A stretch of DNA of 64,000 nucleotides from Delftia tsuruhatensis (GTDB lineage: Bacteria; Pseudomonadota; Gammaproteobacteria; Burkholderiales; Burkholderiaceae_C), in contig NZ_LR813084.1 of assembly GCF_903815225.1 (NCBI RefSeq), positions 662,501-726,500 on the forward strand, written 5' to 3'. A program made the translations under genes and the position numbers. This document shows, piece by piece, positions 40,693 through 50,140 of this stretch. Within the stretch, counting starts at the first letter, position 1; every line of letters begins with the position of its first letter. Under the pieces are notes generated by a model. The model had not been told where the DNA came from. It was given only the letters and a program-made list of their open reading frames with translations, and made no database searches.

Positions 40693-42375
40693 ATGGCTAT
40701 CAACGCATCGCAAGGCGCGGGGGTCAAGGCGACCCCGCGGCCCATGACTCCGGAAGAACGCAAGGTGATCTTTGCCTCGTCGCTGGGCACCGTGTTCGAG
40801 TGGTACGACTTCTATCTCTACGGATCGCTGGCGGCCATCATCGCCAAGCAGTTCTTCAGCGGGCTGGATGCGGGATCGGCCTTCATCTTCGCGCTGCTGG
40901 CTTTCGCGGCCGGCTTCATCGTGCGGCCCTTCGGCGCACTGGTGTTCGGGCGCCTGGGCGACATGATCGGCCGCAAGTACACCTTCCTGGTGACCATCCT
41001 GATCATGGGCCTGTCGACCTTCATCGTCGGCATATTGCCCACCTACGCCAGCATCGGCGTGGCGGCTCCCGTCATCCTGATCGGCCTGCGCATGCTGCAG
41101 GGCCTGGCGCTGGGCGGCGAGTATGGTGGCGCGGCCACCTATGTGGCCGAGCATGCGCCGCACGGCAAGCGCGGTGCCTATACCTCGTGGATACAGACCA
41201 CGGCCACGCTGGGCCTGTTCCTGTCGCTGCTGGTGATCCTGGGCGTACGCACCACGCTGGGCGAGCAGGCGTTCGCCGACTGGGGCTGGCGCATTCCCTT
41301 CCTGCTGTCCATCGTGCTGCTGGGCATCTCGGTGTGGATCCGCATGACGCTGTCCGAGTCGCCGGCCTTCCAGAAGATGAAGGCCGAGGGCAAGGTCTCC
41401 AAGGCCCCGCTGTCGGAGTCCTTCGGCCAGTGGCGCAACCTCAAGATCGTGCTGCTGGCGCTGGTCGGCCTGACGGCCGGCCAGGCCGTGGTCTGGTACA
41501 CGGGCCAGTTCTACGCGCTGTTCTTCCTCACGCAGCAGCTCAAGGTGGACGCGGTGACGGCCAATCTGATGATCGCGGCGGCGCTGATCATCGGCACGCC
41601 GTTCTTCGTGGTCTTCGGCTCGCTGTCGGACAGGATAGGCCGCAAGCCCATCATCATGCTGGGTTGCGTGCTGGCCGTGGTGACCTATTTCCCCGTCTTC
41701 AAGGCACTGACCGAGGCTGCCAACCCCGACCTGGCGGCTGCCCAGGCCAAGAGCAAGGTGGTCATCGTCGCCGATCCAAAGGAATGCTCGTTCCAGTTCA
41801 ATCCCACGGGCACTTCCAAGTTCACCAGTTCCTGCGACGTGGCCAAGCAGGTGCTTGCAGCCGGCTCGGTCAGCTATGACGCAGAGGACGCCGCGCCCGG
41901 AAAGACCGCCTTCATCCGCATCGGCAGCACCGAGATCCCCTCGTTCTCGCTCAAGGGCCTGAGCCCCGAGGAAGCCAAGGCCAGGGACGCAGAGTTCAAG
42001 AAGACCGTGGCCAAGGTGCTGGCCGAGGACGGCTACCCGGCAAAGGCAGACCCGGCGAAGATGAACAAGGTCATGATGGTGGCCATCCTGACTTACCTGG
42101 TCATCCTCGTGACCATGGTCTACGGCCCCATCGCGGCCATGCTGGTGGAACTGTTCCCCACGCGCATCCGCTACACCTCCATGAGCCTGCCATACCACAT
42201 CGGCAACGGCTGGTTCGGCGGCCTGCTTCCGACCATGTCGTTCGCGATCGTGGCCCAGACCGGCAACATGTACAGCGGCCTGTGGTATCCCATCGTGATC
42301 GCAGGGGCCACGGCCATCATCGGTACGCTGTTCCTGAAGGAAACCAAGGACGTGGATATCTACGCTAACGATTGA
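40693..42375 (+). CDS. MFS metabolite:proton symporter with large periplasmic insert
   Basis: 560 residues, against about 430-450 for typical ProP/ShiA-type carriers. The fold is clear: FEWYDFYLYGSLAAIIAKQF, GRLGDMIGRKYTFL, GLALGGEYGGAATYVAEHAP, SDRIGRKPIIML, and TRIRYTSMSLPYHIGNGWFG. About 115 extra hydrophilic residues (about 340-456) lie between TM9 and TM10, predicted periplasmic, with Cys365 and Cys381 that could form a disulfide. AGGAGA precedes the ATG. Substrate is probably an organic acid or osmolyte; it is divergent from the acetate permease operon. Confidence 0.9.
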   Translation: MAINASQGAGVKATPRPMTPEERKVIFASSLGTVFEWYDFYLYGSLAAIIAKQFFSGLDAGSAFIFALLAFAAGFIVRPFGALVFGRLGDMIGRKYTFLVTILIMGLSTFIVGILPTYASIGVAAPVILIGLRMLQGLALGGEYGGAATYVAEHAPHGKRGAYTSWIQTTATLGLFLSLLVILGVRTTLGEQAFADWGWRIPFLLSIVLLGISVWIRMTLSESPAFQKMKAEGKVSKAPLSESFGQWRNLKIVLLALVGLTAGQAVVWYTGQFYALFFLTQQLKVDAVTANLMIAAALIIGTPFFVVFGSLSDRIGRKPIIMLGCVLAVVTYFPVFKALTEAANPDLAAAQAKSKVVIVADPKECSFQFNPTGTSKFTSSCDVAKQVLAAGSVSYDAEDAAPGKTAFIRIGSTEIPSFSLKGLSPEEAKARDAEFKKTVAKVLAEDGYPAKADPAKMNKVMMVAILTYLVILVTMVYGPIAAMLVELFPTRIRYTSMSLPYHIGNGWFGGLLPTMSFAIVAQTGNMYSGLWYPIVIAGATAIIGTLFLKETKDVDIYAND

Positions 42376-42470
42376 GGGCGCCCCCTGAGGCGCTTGCGCG
42401 CCTTCCCCCTCTCTCGCTTCGCGGGAGGGGGACGACACCCTCGGTGCGGGGCGGCCCTTCCTCGGTGTCC
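42376..42470 (+). repeat. GC-rich intergenic repeat element (Comamonadaceae type)
   Basis: Begins at the MFS stop. It contains CCCCCTC...GAGGGGG (42405-42411 with 42425-42431) around a CTCGCTTCGCGG centre, then CCTCGGTGCGGGGCGGCCC. Elements of this style recur between genes in Delftia/Acidovorax-type genomes; the end GGGGCGGCCC is shared with the repeats at 57.4 and 60.7 kb. No coding potential is evident. Confidence 0.6.
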
Positions 42471-42556
42471 CTGAGTTAGGGCGTGCCTGATTTGCGCGCA
42501 GTGTTCAATGCATGCACTGTGGTCACAGAGCACAAAATTTTGCTCTGCATCGATGA

Positions 42557-42586
42557 AAGCCCATGGCGGTTTGCCATGGGCTTTTT
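42557..42586 (+). terminator. Intrinsic terminator
   Basis: AAGCCCATGGC / GCCATGGGCTT is an 11-bp perfect stem with loop GGTTT and a CTTTTTC tail. It lies 180 bp after the MFS stop. A second hairpin (AGAGCA...TGCTCT, 42527-42546) stands just before it. It may end the MFS transcript or a short untranslated RNA. Confidence 0.9.
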
Positions 42587-42784
42587 CTTGGGTGCTTCTA
42601 CTGGTTTTCCATGTCTTGTCTGTGGCAGCAAAGCATCAGATCGCTCATTTTGAAAGGTGGGCGCACATTTTTTGACAAGCCCGCACCTAGAATCCGCAGC
42701 AGCCGCAGATGGCACTGATCCGGAGCCGGAGTCGGCCCTGAGATTTCCAGAACACCCACTCAACAATCCCGAGGAGATGCCGAG

Positions 42785-43768
42785 ATGATCAAGATGAACC
42801 GCGTTGCCCTGGCCGTGCTGGCCGTGCTGGGTTCCACCACCGTGATGGCGCAAAGCAGCGTGACGATCTATGGCCGTATCAACACCACCGTTGAGCGCCA
42901 GAAGATCGGCGACGAGTCCGTCAACAAGATGGAAAACAACTCCTCGCGTTGGGGCATCCGTGGCGTCGAAGATCTGGGCGGCGGCCTGAAGGCCGGCTTC
43001 GTGCTGGAAAGCGGCTTCGCTTCCGACACCGGCCTGGGCTCCTCCTCCACCGGCGCGCTGACCTTCGGCCGCCAGAGCGAAGTGAACCTGTCGGGCAGCT
43101 TCGGTACGATCCGCATGGGCAACTTCTTCCCCGGTTCGTACTTCGCCACGGCCGACTACGTGAGCATGCACAACCATGACACGGGCTCGTCCTCCGACGC
43201 TCTGTACTTCGACCCCGTCTGGTTCGCCAGCGGCCTGGGCACCGCCAACAAGATCTCCTACACCACGCCCAACCTGGGCGGCCTGACGGTGGAAGGCTCG
43301 GTCTCCATGCACGAGAAGGCCACGCCCGCCCGCAAGAACGGCTATGACCTGGCCGCCAACTACAACCTGGGCGCCCTGGCCCTGGGCGCCGGCTACAGCC
43401 AGGTCGACGAAGACAAGCAACTGGCCTTCCGCGCTGCCTACACCTTCGGCCAGTTCGTGGTCGGCGGCTACTACCAGCGCAACGACGAAGAGATCCGCGG
43501 CACGCGCAACAACTTCCGCCTGTCGGGCATGTATACCCTGGGCGCTTCCGAGTTCCATGTGAACCTGGGCCACGCCAACAAGTGGAGCAACATCGCCGAC
43601 TCCGGTGCCAACCAGTGGACCCTGGGCTACAACTACAACCTGAGCAAGCGCACCAAGGTCTACGGCTACTACACCAAGGTGGACAACAAGGCCGGCGCCA
43701 ACTACATGACCGGCGTCAAGGGCGCGGACTTCTCGTCCTTCGCCGTCGGCGTGCGCCACGCATTCTGA
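42785..43768 (+). CDS. Gram-negative outer-membrane porin
   Basis: 327 residues. A signal peptide (VALAVLAVLGSTTVMA, cut near residue 22) is followed by the porin start SSVTIYGRINTTVE and a 16-strand-type barrel pattern of alternating residues, ending in VGVRHAF with the terminal Phe needed for BAM insertion. SSRWGIRGVEDLGGGLKAGF is the typical strand-2/3 region of beta-proteobacterial general porins. GAGGAGAT precedes the ATG and codon use looks highly biased, as expected for an abundant protein. It has its own terminator. Pore selectivity is not predictable. Confidence 0.95.
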   Translation: MIKMNRVALAVLAVLGSTTVMAQSSVTIYGRINTTVERQKIGDESVNKMENNSSRWGIRGVEDLGGGLKAGFVLESGFASDTGLGSSSTGALTFGRQSEVNLSGSFGTIRMGNFFPGSYFATADYVSMHNHDTGSSSDALYFDPVWFASGLGTANKISYTTPNLGGLTVEGSVSMHEKATPARKNGYDLAANYNLGALALGAGYSQVDEDKQLAFRAAYTFGQFVVGGYYQRNDEEIRGTRNNFRLSGMYTLGASEFHVNLGHANKWSNIADSGANQWTLGYNYNLSKRTKVYGYYTKVDNKAGANYMTGVKGADFSSFAVGVRHAF

Positions 43769-43830
43769 TCGCCGCGCGGCGTAAGCCGCGTGCAAAGCCG
43801 GCCTGTTCCAATCAGGGCCTGCCTGCCATC

Positions 43831-43862
43831 AGGCCTCGTACCTTGCGGTGCGGGGCCTTTTT
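43831..43862 (+). terminator. Intrinsic terminator of the porin gene
   Basis: AGGCCTCGTACC pairs with GGTGCGGGGCCT (two G-T pairs) around a TTGC loop and runs into TTTTT, 62 bp after the porin stop. Confidence 0.9.
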
Positions 43863-43902
43863 GTCTGGGCCCCTCTTTCAAGCCCGATCAAGGAAATTCA
43901 CC

Positions 43903-44022
43903 ATGAGGATCATTGCGGCCGGTTGCCTGGCCTTCGTTGTCATATCGCTGCTGGCCATCACCCAGGTCCAGGGCGTGCAAGGTGAGCAGGCCATGCCGGC
44001 TTCCGTGCAGATGGCCAAATAG
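43903..44022 (+). CDS. Small 39-residue membrane/secreted peptide, function unknown
   Basis: ATG with AAGGA 9 nt upstream (TCAAGGAAATTCACC) opens a 39-codon frame. Residues 1-20 are a basic start and hydrophobic helix (MRIIAAGCLAFVVISLLAIT), and the remainder is short and polar (GEQAMPASVQMAK). It could be a single-pass membrane peptide or a lipo/secreted peptide (LAAGC-like Cys8 is not a standard lipobox). It is flanked by the porin terminator 40 bp upstream and its own strong terminator 22 bp downstream. I recognise no family. The gene call rests on ribosome site, length and terminator. Confidence 0.55.
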   Translation: MRIIAAGCLAFVVISLLAITQVQGVQGEQAMPASVQMAK

Positions 44023-44044
44023 GCCACGCCTGGCGAGAGACAAG

Positions 44045-44072
44045 AGCCCCGGACTGGTTCCGGGGCTTTTTT
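44045..44072 (+). terminator. Intrinsic terminator after the small peptide gene
   Basis: AGCCCCGGA / TCCGGGGCT, 9-bp perfect stem, loop CTGGT, followed by six T. Confidence 0.93.
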
Positions 44073-44113
44073 CATGGCCGATACGGTCGGTTGGCCAGGT
44101 GCTTTGGGGCTTA

Positions 44114-44133
44114 ACCTGTATGAAAATACAGGT
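44114..44133 (+). promoter_or_regulatory. LexA (SOS) box upstream of uvrA
   Basis: ACCTGTATGAAAATACAGGT contains CTGT-N8-ACAG (44116-44131), the LexA consensus of beta- and gamma-proteobacteria. It ends 70 bp before the uvrA start and no other gene intervenes. SOS induction of this gene is therefore likely. Confidence 0.85.
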
Positions 44134-44203
44134 ATTGGAAAGCGGCCCGTGCCTGTCGCATGGACTGCCTAGAATGTTTGGCTCCCACTGACCAAAGAAC
44201 ACC

Positions 44204-47200
44204 ATGACGCAGGGCCTGATTCGAATCCGCGGCGCACGCCAGCACAATCTCCAGAACCTCGATCTCGACATCCGCACAGGCGAACTCACGGTGGTCACGG
44301 GGCCCAGCGGCTCGGGCAAGTCCAGCCTGGTGTTCGATACCCTGTACGCAGAGGGCCAGCGCCGCTACGTGGAGACCTTCTCGGCCTATGCGCGCCAGTT
44401 CCTGGACCGCATGGACAAGCCGGCCGTGGACCGCGTGGAGGGGGTGCCGCCGGCCATTGCCATCGACCAGACCAATCCCGTGCGCAACTCGCGCTCCACC
44501 GTGGGCACGATGACGGAGCTGAACGACCACCTCAAGCTCTTGTTCGCGCGCGCGGCGCAATTGTTCGACCGCGACACCGCCGTGCCCGTGCGCCATGACA
44601 CGCCCGACAGCGTGCTGGAGGAATTGGCCGCGCGCTGCCGGCAGGCTGGCGATCCGCGCATCGCCATCACCTTTCCCGTGGAGCTGCCGGCCAACACCAC
44701 GGCCGCCGAGGTCGAACAATGGCTGTCGGCCAGCGGCTTCACCAAGGTCCAGGCCGAGCGCGAGGCCGAGAAGGCCGGCGCCGTGGAGCCCGCCGCCGAT
44801 GCCAAGGGCAGGAAGGCCAAGGCCGCTGCGCCGCTCAAGGTCAAGGTGCTGGACGTGGTGGCCGACCGCTTCCGCCTGGGCCATGTGGAGCGCGCCCGCG
44901 TCTACGAAGCCATCGAGGTCGCCCTCAAGCGCGGCAGCGGCCACATGACCGTGTACGTGCTGCCTGAATCCGCCGTGGAGGCCGCCGAGCCGCAGCTGTG
45001 GAAGTTCTCGCTGGGCCTGCATTGCCCCGAAAGCGGCCTGAGCTACCAGGAGCCCATCCCCTCGCTGTTCTCGTTCAACTCCGCCGTGGGCGCCTGCGAG
45101 GCCTGCCGGGGCTTCGGCCGCGTGATCGGCGTGGACTGGGGCCTGGTCATCCCCAACGACAAGCTCACCCTGCGCACGGGCGCCATCAAGCCCGTGCAGA
45201 CGCCGGCCTGGAAGGAGATCCAGGACGACCTGATGCGCCACGCCGAGGCCGAAGGCATCCCGCGCGACACGGCCTGGGCCAAGCTCACCGATGCCCAGAA
45301 ATCCTGGGTGCTGGACGGCTCGCCCAACTGGAACGGCAAGTGGACCCAGACCTGGTACGGCATCAAGCGCTTCTTCGAATACCTGGAGAGCAAGGCCTAC
45401 AAGATGCACATCCGGGTGCTGCTGTCCAAGTACCGCAGCTACACCGAATGCCCGACCTGCGGCGGCGCGCGCCTGAAGACCGAAAGCCTGCTGTGGCGCC
45501 TGGGCGGCAAGCAGGCGGCCGATGCCGTGCTGCCACCGGGCGAGGAGGGCGGTCGCTACCGCCGCTTCATGCCGCGGGGCGTGTCCTGGAGTCGCGCGCA
45601 GCTCGATGCGCTGCCCGGCCTGTGCCTGCACGACCTGATGCAACTGCCCATCGTGCGGCTGCGCGATTTCTTCCAGCAGCTGGCGCCGGCCGCCGATGCG
45701 CCCGCCCATGACGGCGAGGCCCAGGCGCTCAAGATGCTGCACGCCGAGATCATGGCGCGCGTGCAGTACCTGTGCGACGTGGGCATCGGCTATCTGACGC
45801 TGGACCGCCAGAGCCGTACCCTGTCGGGCGGCGAGGTGCAGCGCATCAACCTGACCACGGCCCTGGGCACCTCGCTGGTCAACACCCTGTTCGTGCTGGA
45901 CGAGCCCAGCATCGGCCTGCATCCGCGCGACATGGACCGCATCACCGAGGCCATGCAGCGCCTGCGCGATGCGGGCAACACCCTGGTGGTGGTCGAGCAT
46001 GATCCGGCCGTGATGTTCGCCGCCGACCGCATGATCGACATGGGCCCGGGCCCCGGCGCGCGCGGCGGCCAGATCGTCTTCGACGGCACGCCCGAGGACC
46101 TGCGCCATGCCGACACGCTGACCGGTGCCTACCTGGGCGGGCGCAAGCAGGTGGGCTTCGGCCTCAAGCGCATGGTCACCGAGTCCACGCCGCGCCTGAT
46201 CCTCGAAGGCGCGCGCGAGCACAACCTGCGCGACATCTCGGTGGACTTCCCGCTGCAGCGCCTGGTCACCGTCACGGGCGTCAGCGGCTCGGGCAAGTCC
46301 ACGCTGGTCCAGGACGTGCTGGTGCCCGCGCTGATGCGCCATTTCGGCAAGCCCACGGACGCGGCGGGCGCCTTCGACCGCCTGATGGGCGCCGACCACC
46401 TGAGCGACGTGATGTTCGTGGACCAGTCACCCATCGGCAAGACGGCGCGCTCCAACCCCGTCAGCTATGTCGGTGCCTGGGACAGCATCCGCGAGCTGTT
46501 CGCCATCTCGCCGCTGGCGCGCCAGCGCGGCTACACGGCGGCCAAGTTCAGCTTCAACAGCGGCGATGGCCGCTGCCCCACCTGCGGCGGCTCGGGTTTC
46601 GAGCATGTGGAGATGCAGTTCCTGTCCGACGTCTATCTGCGCTGCCCCGACTGCAACGGCACGCGCTACCGTCCGGAGATCCTCGAAGTCACCATCGAGC
46701 GCCATGCGGCCGGCGAACTGCAGCCGCGCCGGCTCAACGTGGCCGACGTGCTCGAACTCACCGTGGCCGAGGCGGCCCAGCTGTTCGCCCAGGACCGCGA
46801 CGTCATCCGCGCGCTGCAGCCCATCGTGGACGTGGGCCTGGAGTATGTGAAGCTGGGCCAGCCCGTGCCGACGCTGTCAGGTGGCGAGGCCCAGCGCCTG
46901 AAGCTCGCCGGCTTCCTGGCCGAGGCCGCCAAGGCCCAGGCCAAGTCCAGGCAGGCGCTGGCCAGGAAGGGCACCCTGTTCCTGTTCGACGAACCGACCA
47001 CGGGCCTGCACTTCGACGACATCGCCAAGCTCATGCGCGCGCTGCGCAAGCTGCTGGAGGCCGGCCACTCGCTGATCGTCATCGAGCACAACCTGGACGT
47101 GATCCGCGCCAGCGACTGGCTGATCGACCTCGGCCCCGAAGGTGGCGACGGCGGCGGCGCCATCGTCGCCCAGGGCACGCCCGAGGAAGTGCGCCAGGTC

Positions 47201-50137
47201 CAGTCCTCGCACACGGCCCAGGCGCTGCGCGAATACGACCTGGCCATGGGCGTGGGCGGCGAGGCCGTGCGCGAGGTCGCACCCATGCTCTACCGGCCCG
47301 AGCGCAAGGCGCGCGCGGCCTCGGCGCAGCTGGCCCGCAACGCCATCGAGATCGTCAACGCCAAGGAGCACAACCTCAAGCAGCTGTCGGTGGACATTCC
47401 GCGCGGCCGCTTCAACGTGGTCACCGGCGTGTCGGGCTCGGGCAAGTCCACGCTGGCCTTCGACATCCTGTTCAACGAAGGCCAGCGCCGCTACCTCGAA
47501 TCGCTGAATGCCTATGCGCGCTCCATCGTCCAGCCCGCGGGCCGGCCCGAGGTGGATGCGGTCTACGGCATTCCGCCCACCGTGGCCATCGAGCAGCGCC
47601 TGTCGCGTGGCGGGCGCAAGTCCACCGTGGGCACGACCACCGAGGTCTGGCACTTCCTGCGCCTGCTCTACGTCAAGCTGGGCACCCAGCACTGCATCCA
47701 TGACGGCGCCGCCGTGCAGCCGCAGACCGCCGAAAGCATCGCGGCCCAGCTGCTCACGCAGTTCCGAGGCCAGACCATCGGCCTGCTGGCGCCGCTGGTG
47801 GTCAACCGCAAGGGCGTCTACACCGAGCTGGCCGACTGGGCGCGTCCACGCGGCTACACGCATCTGCGCGTGGATGGCGAATTCCTGCCGACCACGGGCT
47901 TTCCGCGCATCGACCGCTTCAAGGAACACACCATCGAGCTGCCCGTGGCCAGCCTCTCGGTGACGGTTGCCAACGAGCGTGAGCTGCGCACCCATCTGGC
48001 CCAGGCGCTGGAGATCGGAAAGGGTGTACTGCATGTGCTGTCCGGCCTGGACGACCTGGAAGGCGCCATGGCCGGCGGCCGCAGCACGGCCGGCATCGGA
48101 AGCCTGCAGGTGTTCTCCACCCAGCGCGCCTGCCCGGTCTGCGCCACCAGCTATGCCGAGCTGGACCCGCGCCTGTTCTCCTACAACAGCAAGCACGGCT
48201 GGTGTCCCGATTGCGTGGGCACGGGCGTCAAGCTCACCAAGGACCAGCGCAAGGTCTATGACGACACCCTGCTGGTCGAGGACAACCGGGGCCGCGAGGT
48301 CAAGTTCGAAGGCCAGGAGATCGAGGACCTGGCCGAGGTGACCTGTCCCACTTGCCAGGGCACGCGCCTGAACGCCACGGCGCGCGCCGTGCGCTTCCAT
48401 GGCGTGGGCATCGCCGAGATCGCCCGGCTGTCCGTCACCGACGTGCGCCACTGGGTGCAGGCCCTGGCCCTGTCGGGCCGCGAGTCCGACATCGCCCGTG
48501 ACCTGGTCCCCGAAATCCAGAGCCGCCTCGAATTCCTCGAGGAAGTGGGGCTGGGCTATCTCACGCTGGACCGTGGCGCGCCCACGCTGTCGGGCGGCGA
48601 GGCCCAGCGCATCCGGCTGGCCGCCCAACTGGGCAGCAACCTGCAGGGCGTGTGCTACGTGCTGGACGAGCCCACCATCGGCCTGCATGCGCGTGACAAC
48701 CAGATATTGCTCAACGCCCTGCACAAGCTGGGCGACAAGGGCAACACCCTGGTCGTGGTCGAGCATGACGAGGACACCATCCGCCGCGCCGACCACATCA
48801 TCGACATCGGCCCCAGCGCCGGCATACGCGGCGGCCGCCTGGTCGCCCAGGGCACGGCGGCCGACATCATGGCGGCCGAGGACTCGGTGACGGGCCGCTA
48901 CCTGCTGCATGCCATGCGCCATCCGTTCCAGCCCCGCCTGTGGGTGGGCGAAGGCGTGCCGCCGCAGCCGGCCGCTGCGGCTGTGCCCCAGGCCGAGCCG
49001 GTGCCTGCCAAGGCTGCCAAGTCCCGCAAGAAGGCCGCGCCGGCCATTGTCGAGGCCACCCTCCAGCCCGAGGCCCTGGGCTGGCTCACCGTGCGCGGCG
49101 CCCATCTGCACAACCTGCACAACGTGGATGCGCGCGTGCCGCTCAAGCGCCTGGTCGCCGTCACGGGCGTCAGCGGCTCGGGCAAGTCCACGCTGGCGCG
49201 CGACGTGATGCTGGCCAATGTGGCCGCCTGGGTGGGCCAGCGGGCCACCAAGGCCGGGCGCGATGCCATGGATGCGGGCAAGTCGCCCGCCCTCGTGGGC
49301 TGCAAGGGCCTGCAGGGCTTCGAGGGAATAGACCGCGTGCTGGAGGTGGACCAGACCCCCATCGGCAAGACGCCGCGCAGCTGCCCCGCCACCTACATCG
49401 GCTTCTGGGACACCATCCGCAAGCTCTATGCCGAAACGCTGGAGGCCAAGGCGCGTGGCTACGCGGCCGGGCGCTTCTCGTTCAACACCGGCGAAGGCCG
49501 CTGCCCGGCCTGTGAGGGCCAGGGCATGCGCACCATCGAGATGAGCTTCCTGCCCGATGTGAAGGTGCCCTGCGAGGTCTGCCACGGCGCGCGCTTCAAC
49601 CCCGAGACCCTGGCTGTCTCCTGGCGCGGCAAGAGCATCGGCGATGTGCTGCAGATGGAGGTGGACGAGGCCGTGGAGTTCTTCGCCAGCATGCCCGGCA
49701 TCGCCCATCCGCTGCAGCTGCTCAAGGACGTGGGCCTGGGTTATCTCACGCTGGGCCAGCCCTCGCCCACCCTGTCCGGTGGCGAAGCCCAGCGCATCAA
49801 GCTGGTGACCGAACTGACCAAGGTGCGCGACGACGTCACGCGGCGCGGCAACAAGGCGCCACATACGCTGTATGTGCTGGACGAGCCGACGGTGGGCCTG
49901 CACATGGCCGACGTGGACAAGCTCATCCGCGTACTGCACCGGCTGGTCGATGCAGGCCACAGCGTGGTCGTCATCGAGCATGACCTGGACGTGATCGCCG
50001 AGGCCGACTGGATCATCGACCTCGGCCCCGAAGGTGGCAAGGAAGGCGGCCGCATCGTCGCGGCCGGCACGCCGGAAGATCTGGTGGCGGCGGGCACGCA
50101 CACGGGGCGCGCCCTGGCCCCCGTGCTGGCCCGTTGA
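44204..50137 (+). CDS. uvrA: Double-length UvrA: two UvrA units fused in one excinuclease ABC subunit A
   Basis: 1977 residues, about twice the usual 940. Four ABC nucleotide-binding sites are complete. Walker A lysines are at 39, 698, 1081 and 1661 (GPSGSGKSS, then three GVSGSGKST). ABC signatures are at about 540 (LSGGEVQR), 891, 1462 and 1857 (LSGGEAQR). Unit 1 spans about 1-1030 and unit 2 about 1045-1977. Zinc-finger CxxC pairs occur in both, for example CPTCGG...CPDCNG and CPACEG...CEVCHG. Unit 2 has an Ala/Pro/Lys-rich linker before its second ATPase half; unit 1 has an [14 protein letters not shown]-like insert. As UvrA works as a dimer in nucleotide excision repair, this is probably a covalent dimer. 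A LexA box precedes it. Confidence 0.95.
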   Translation: MTQGLIRIRGARQHNLQNLDLDIRTGELTVVTGPSGSGKSSLVFDTLYAEGQRRYVETFSAYARQFLDRMDKPAVDRVEGVPPAIAIDQTNPVRNSRSTVGTMTELNDHLKLLFARAAQLFDRDTAVPVRHDTPDSVLEELAARCRQAGDPRIAITFPVELPANTTAAEVEQWLSASGFTKVQAEREAEKAGAVEPAADAKGRKAKAAAPLKVKVLDVVADRFRLGHVERARVYEAIEVALKRGSGHMTVYVLPESAVEAAEPQLWKFSLGLHCPESGLSYQEPIPSLFSFNSAVGACEACRGFGRVIGVDWGLVIPNDKLTLRTGAIKPVQTPAWKEIQDDLMRHAEAEGIPRDTAWAKLTDAQKSWVLDGSPNWNGKWTQTWYGIKRFFEYLESKAYKMHIRVLLSKYRSYTECPTCGGARLKTESLLWRLGGKQAADAVLPPGEEGGRYRRFMPRGVSWSRAQLDALPGLCLHDLMQLPIVRLRDFFQQLAPAADAPAHDGEAQALKMLHAEIMARVQYLCDVGIGYLTLDRQSRTLSGGEVQRINLTTALGTSLVNTLFVLDEPSIGLHPRDMDRITEAMQRLRDAGNTLVVVEHDPAVMFAADRMIDMGPGPGARGGQIVFDGTPEDLRHADTLTGAYLGGRKQVGFGLKRMVTESTPRLILEGAREHNLRDISVDFPLQRLVTVTGVSGSGKSTLVQDVLVPALMRHFGKPTDAAGAFDRLMGADHLSDVMFVDQSPIGKTARSNPVSYVGAWDSIRELFAISPLARQRGYTAAKFSFNSGDGRCPTCGGSGFEHVEMQFLSDVYLRCPDCNGTRYRPEILEVTIERHAAGELQPRRLNVADVLELTVAEAAQLFAQDRDVIRALQPIVDVGLEYVKLGQPVPTLSGGEAQRLKLAGFLAEAAKAQAKSRQALARKGTLFLFDEPTTGLHFDDIAKLMRALRKLLEAGHSLIVIEHNLDVIRASDWLIDLGPEGGDGGGAIVAQGTPEEVRQVQSSHTAQALREYDLAMGVGGEAVREVAPMLYRPERKARAASAQLARNAIEIVNAKEHNLKQLSVDIPRGRFNVVTGVSGSGKSTLAFDILFNEGQRRYLESLNAYARSIVQPAGRPEVDAVYGIPPTVAIEQRLSRGGRKSTVGTTTEVWHFLRLLYVKLGTQHCIHDGAAVQPQTAESIAAQLLTQFRGQTIGLLAPLVVNRKGVYTELADWARPRGYTHLRVDGEFLPTTGFPRIDRFKEHTIELPVASLSVTVANERELRTHLAQALEIGKGVLHVLSGLDDLEGAMAGGRSTAGIGSLQVFSTQRACPVCATSYAELDPRLFSYNSKHGWCPDCVGTGVKLTKDQRKVYDDTLLVEDNRGREVKFEGQEIEDLAEVTCPTCQGTRLNATARAVRFHGVGIAEIARLSVTDVRHWVQALALSGRESDIARDLVPEIQSRLEFLEEVGLGYLTLDRGAPTLSGGEAQRIRLAAQLGSNLQGVCYVLDEPTIGLHARDNQILLNALHKLGDKGNTLVVVEHDEDTIRRADHIIDIGPSAGIRGGRLVAQGTAADIMAAEDSVTGRYLLHAMRHPFQPRLWVGEGVPPQPAAAAVPQAEPVPAKAAKSRKKAAPAIVEATLQPEALGWLTVRGAHLHNLHNVDARVPLKRLVAVTGVSGSGKSTLARDVMLANVAAWVGQRATKAGRDAMDAGKSPALVGCKGLQGFEGIDRVLEVDQTPIGKTPRSCPATYIGFWDTIRKLYAETLEAKARGYAAGRFSFNTGEGRCPACEGQGMRTIEMSFLPDVKVPCEVCHGARFNPETLAVSWRGKSIGDVLQMEVDEAVEFFASMPGIAHPLQLLKDVGLGYLTLGQPSPTLSGGEAQRIKLVTELTKVRDDVTRRGNKAPHTLYVLDEPTVGLHMADVDKLIRVLHRLVDAGHSVVVIEHDLDVIAEADWIIDLGPEGGKEGGRIVAAGTPEDLVAAGTHTGRALAPVLAR

Positions 50138-50140
50138 GCC

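Noticed and set aside
42672-42693. TTGACA...TAGAAT as a sigma-70 promoter for the porin
   Set aside because: The spacer is only 10 bp, too short for a normal promoter; the true promoter was not identified.
44217-44231. ATTCGAATCC resembling a tRNA T-loop
   Set aside because: It lies in the first codons of uvrA and no acceptor or anticodon stems can be formed around it.
46877-50101. A 1074-codon open frame antisense to uvrA
   Set aside because: High-GC codon bias keeps the antisense frame open; the translation has no recognisable motifs and uvrA on the other strand is unambiguous.
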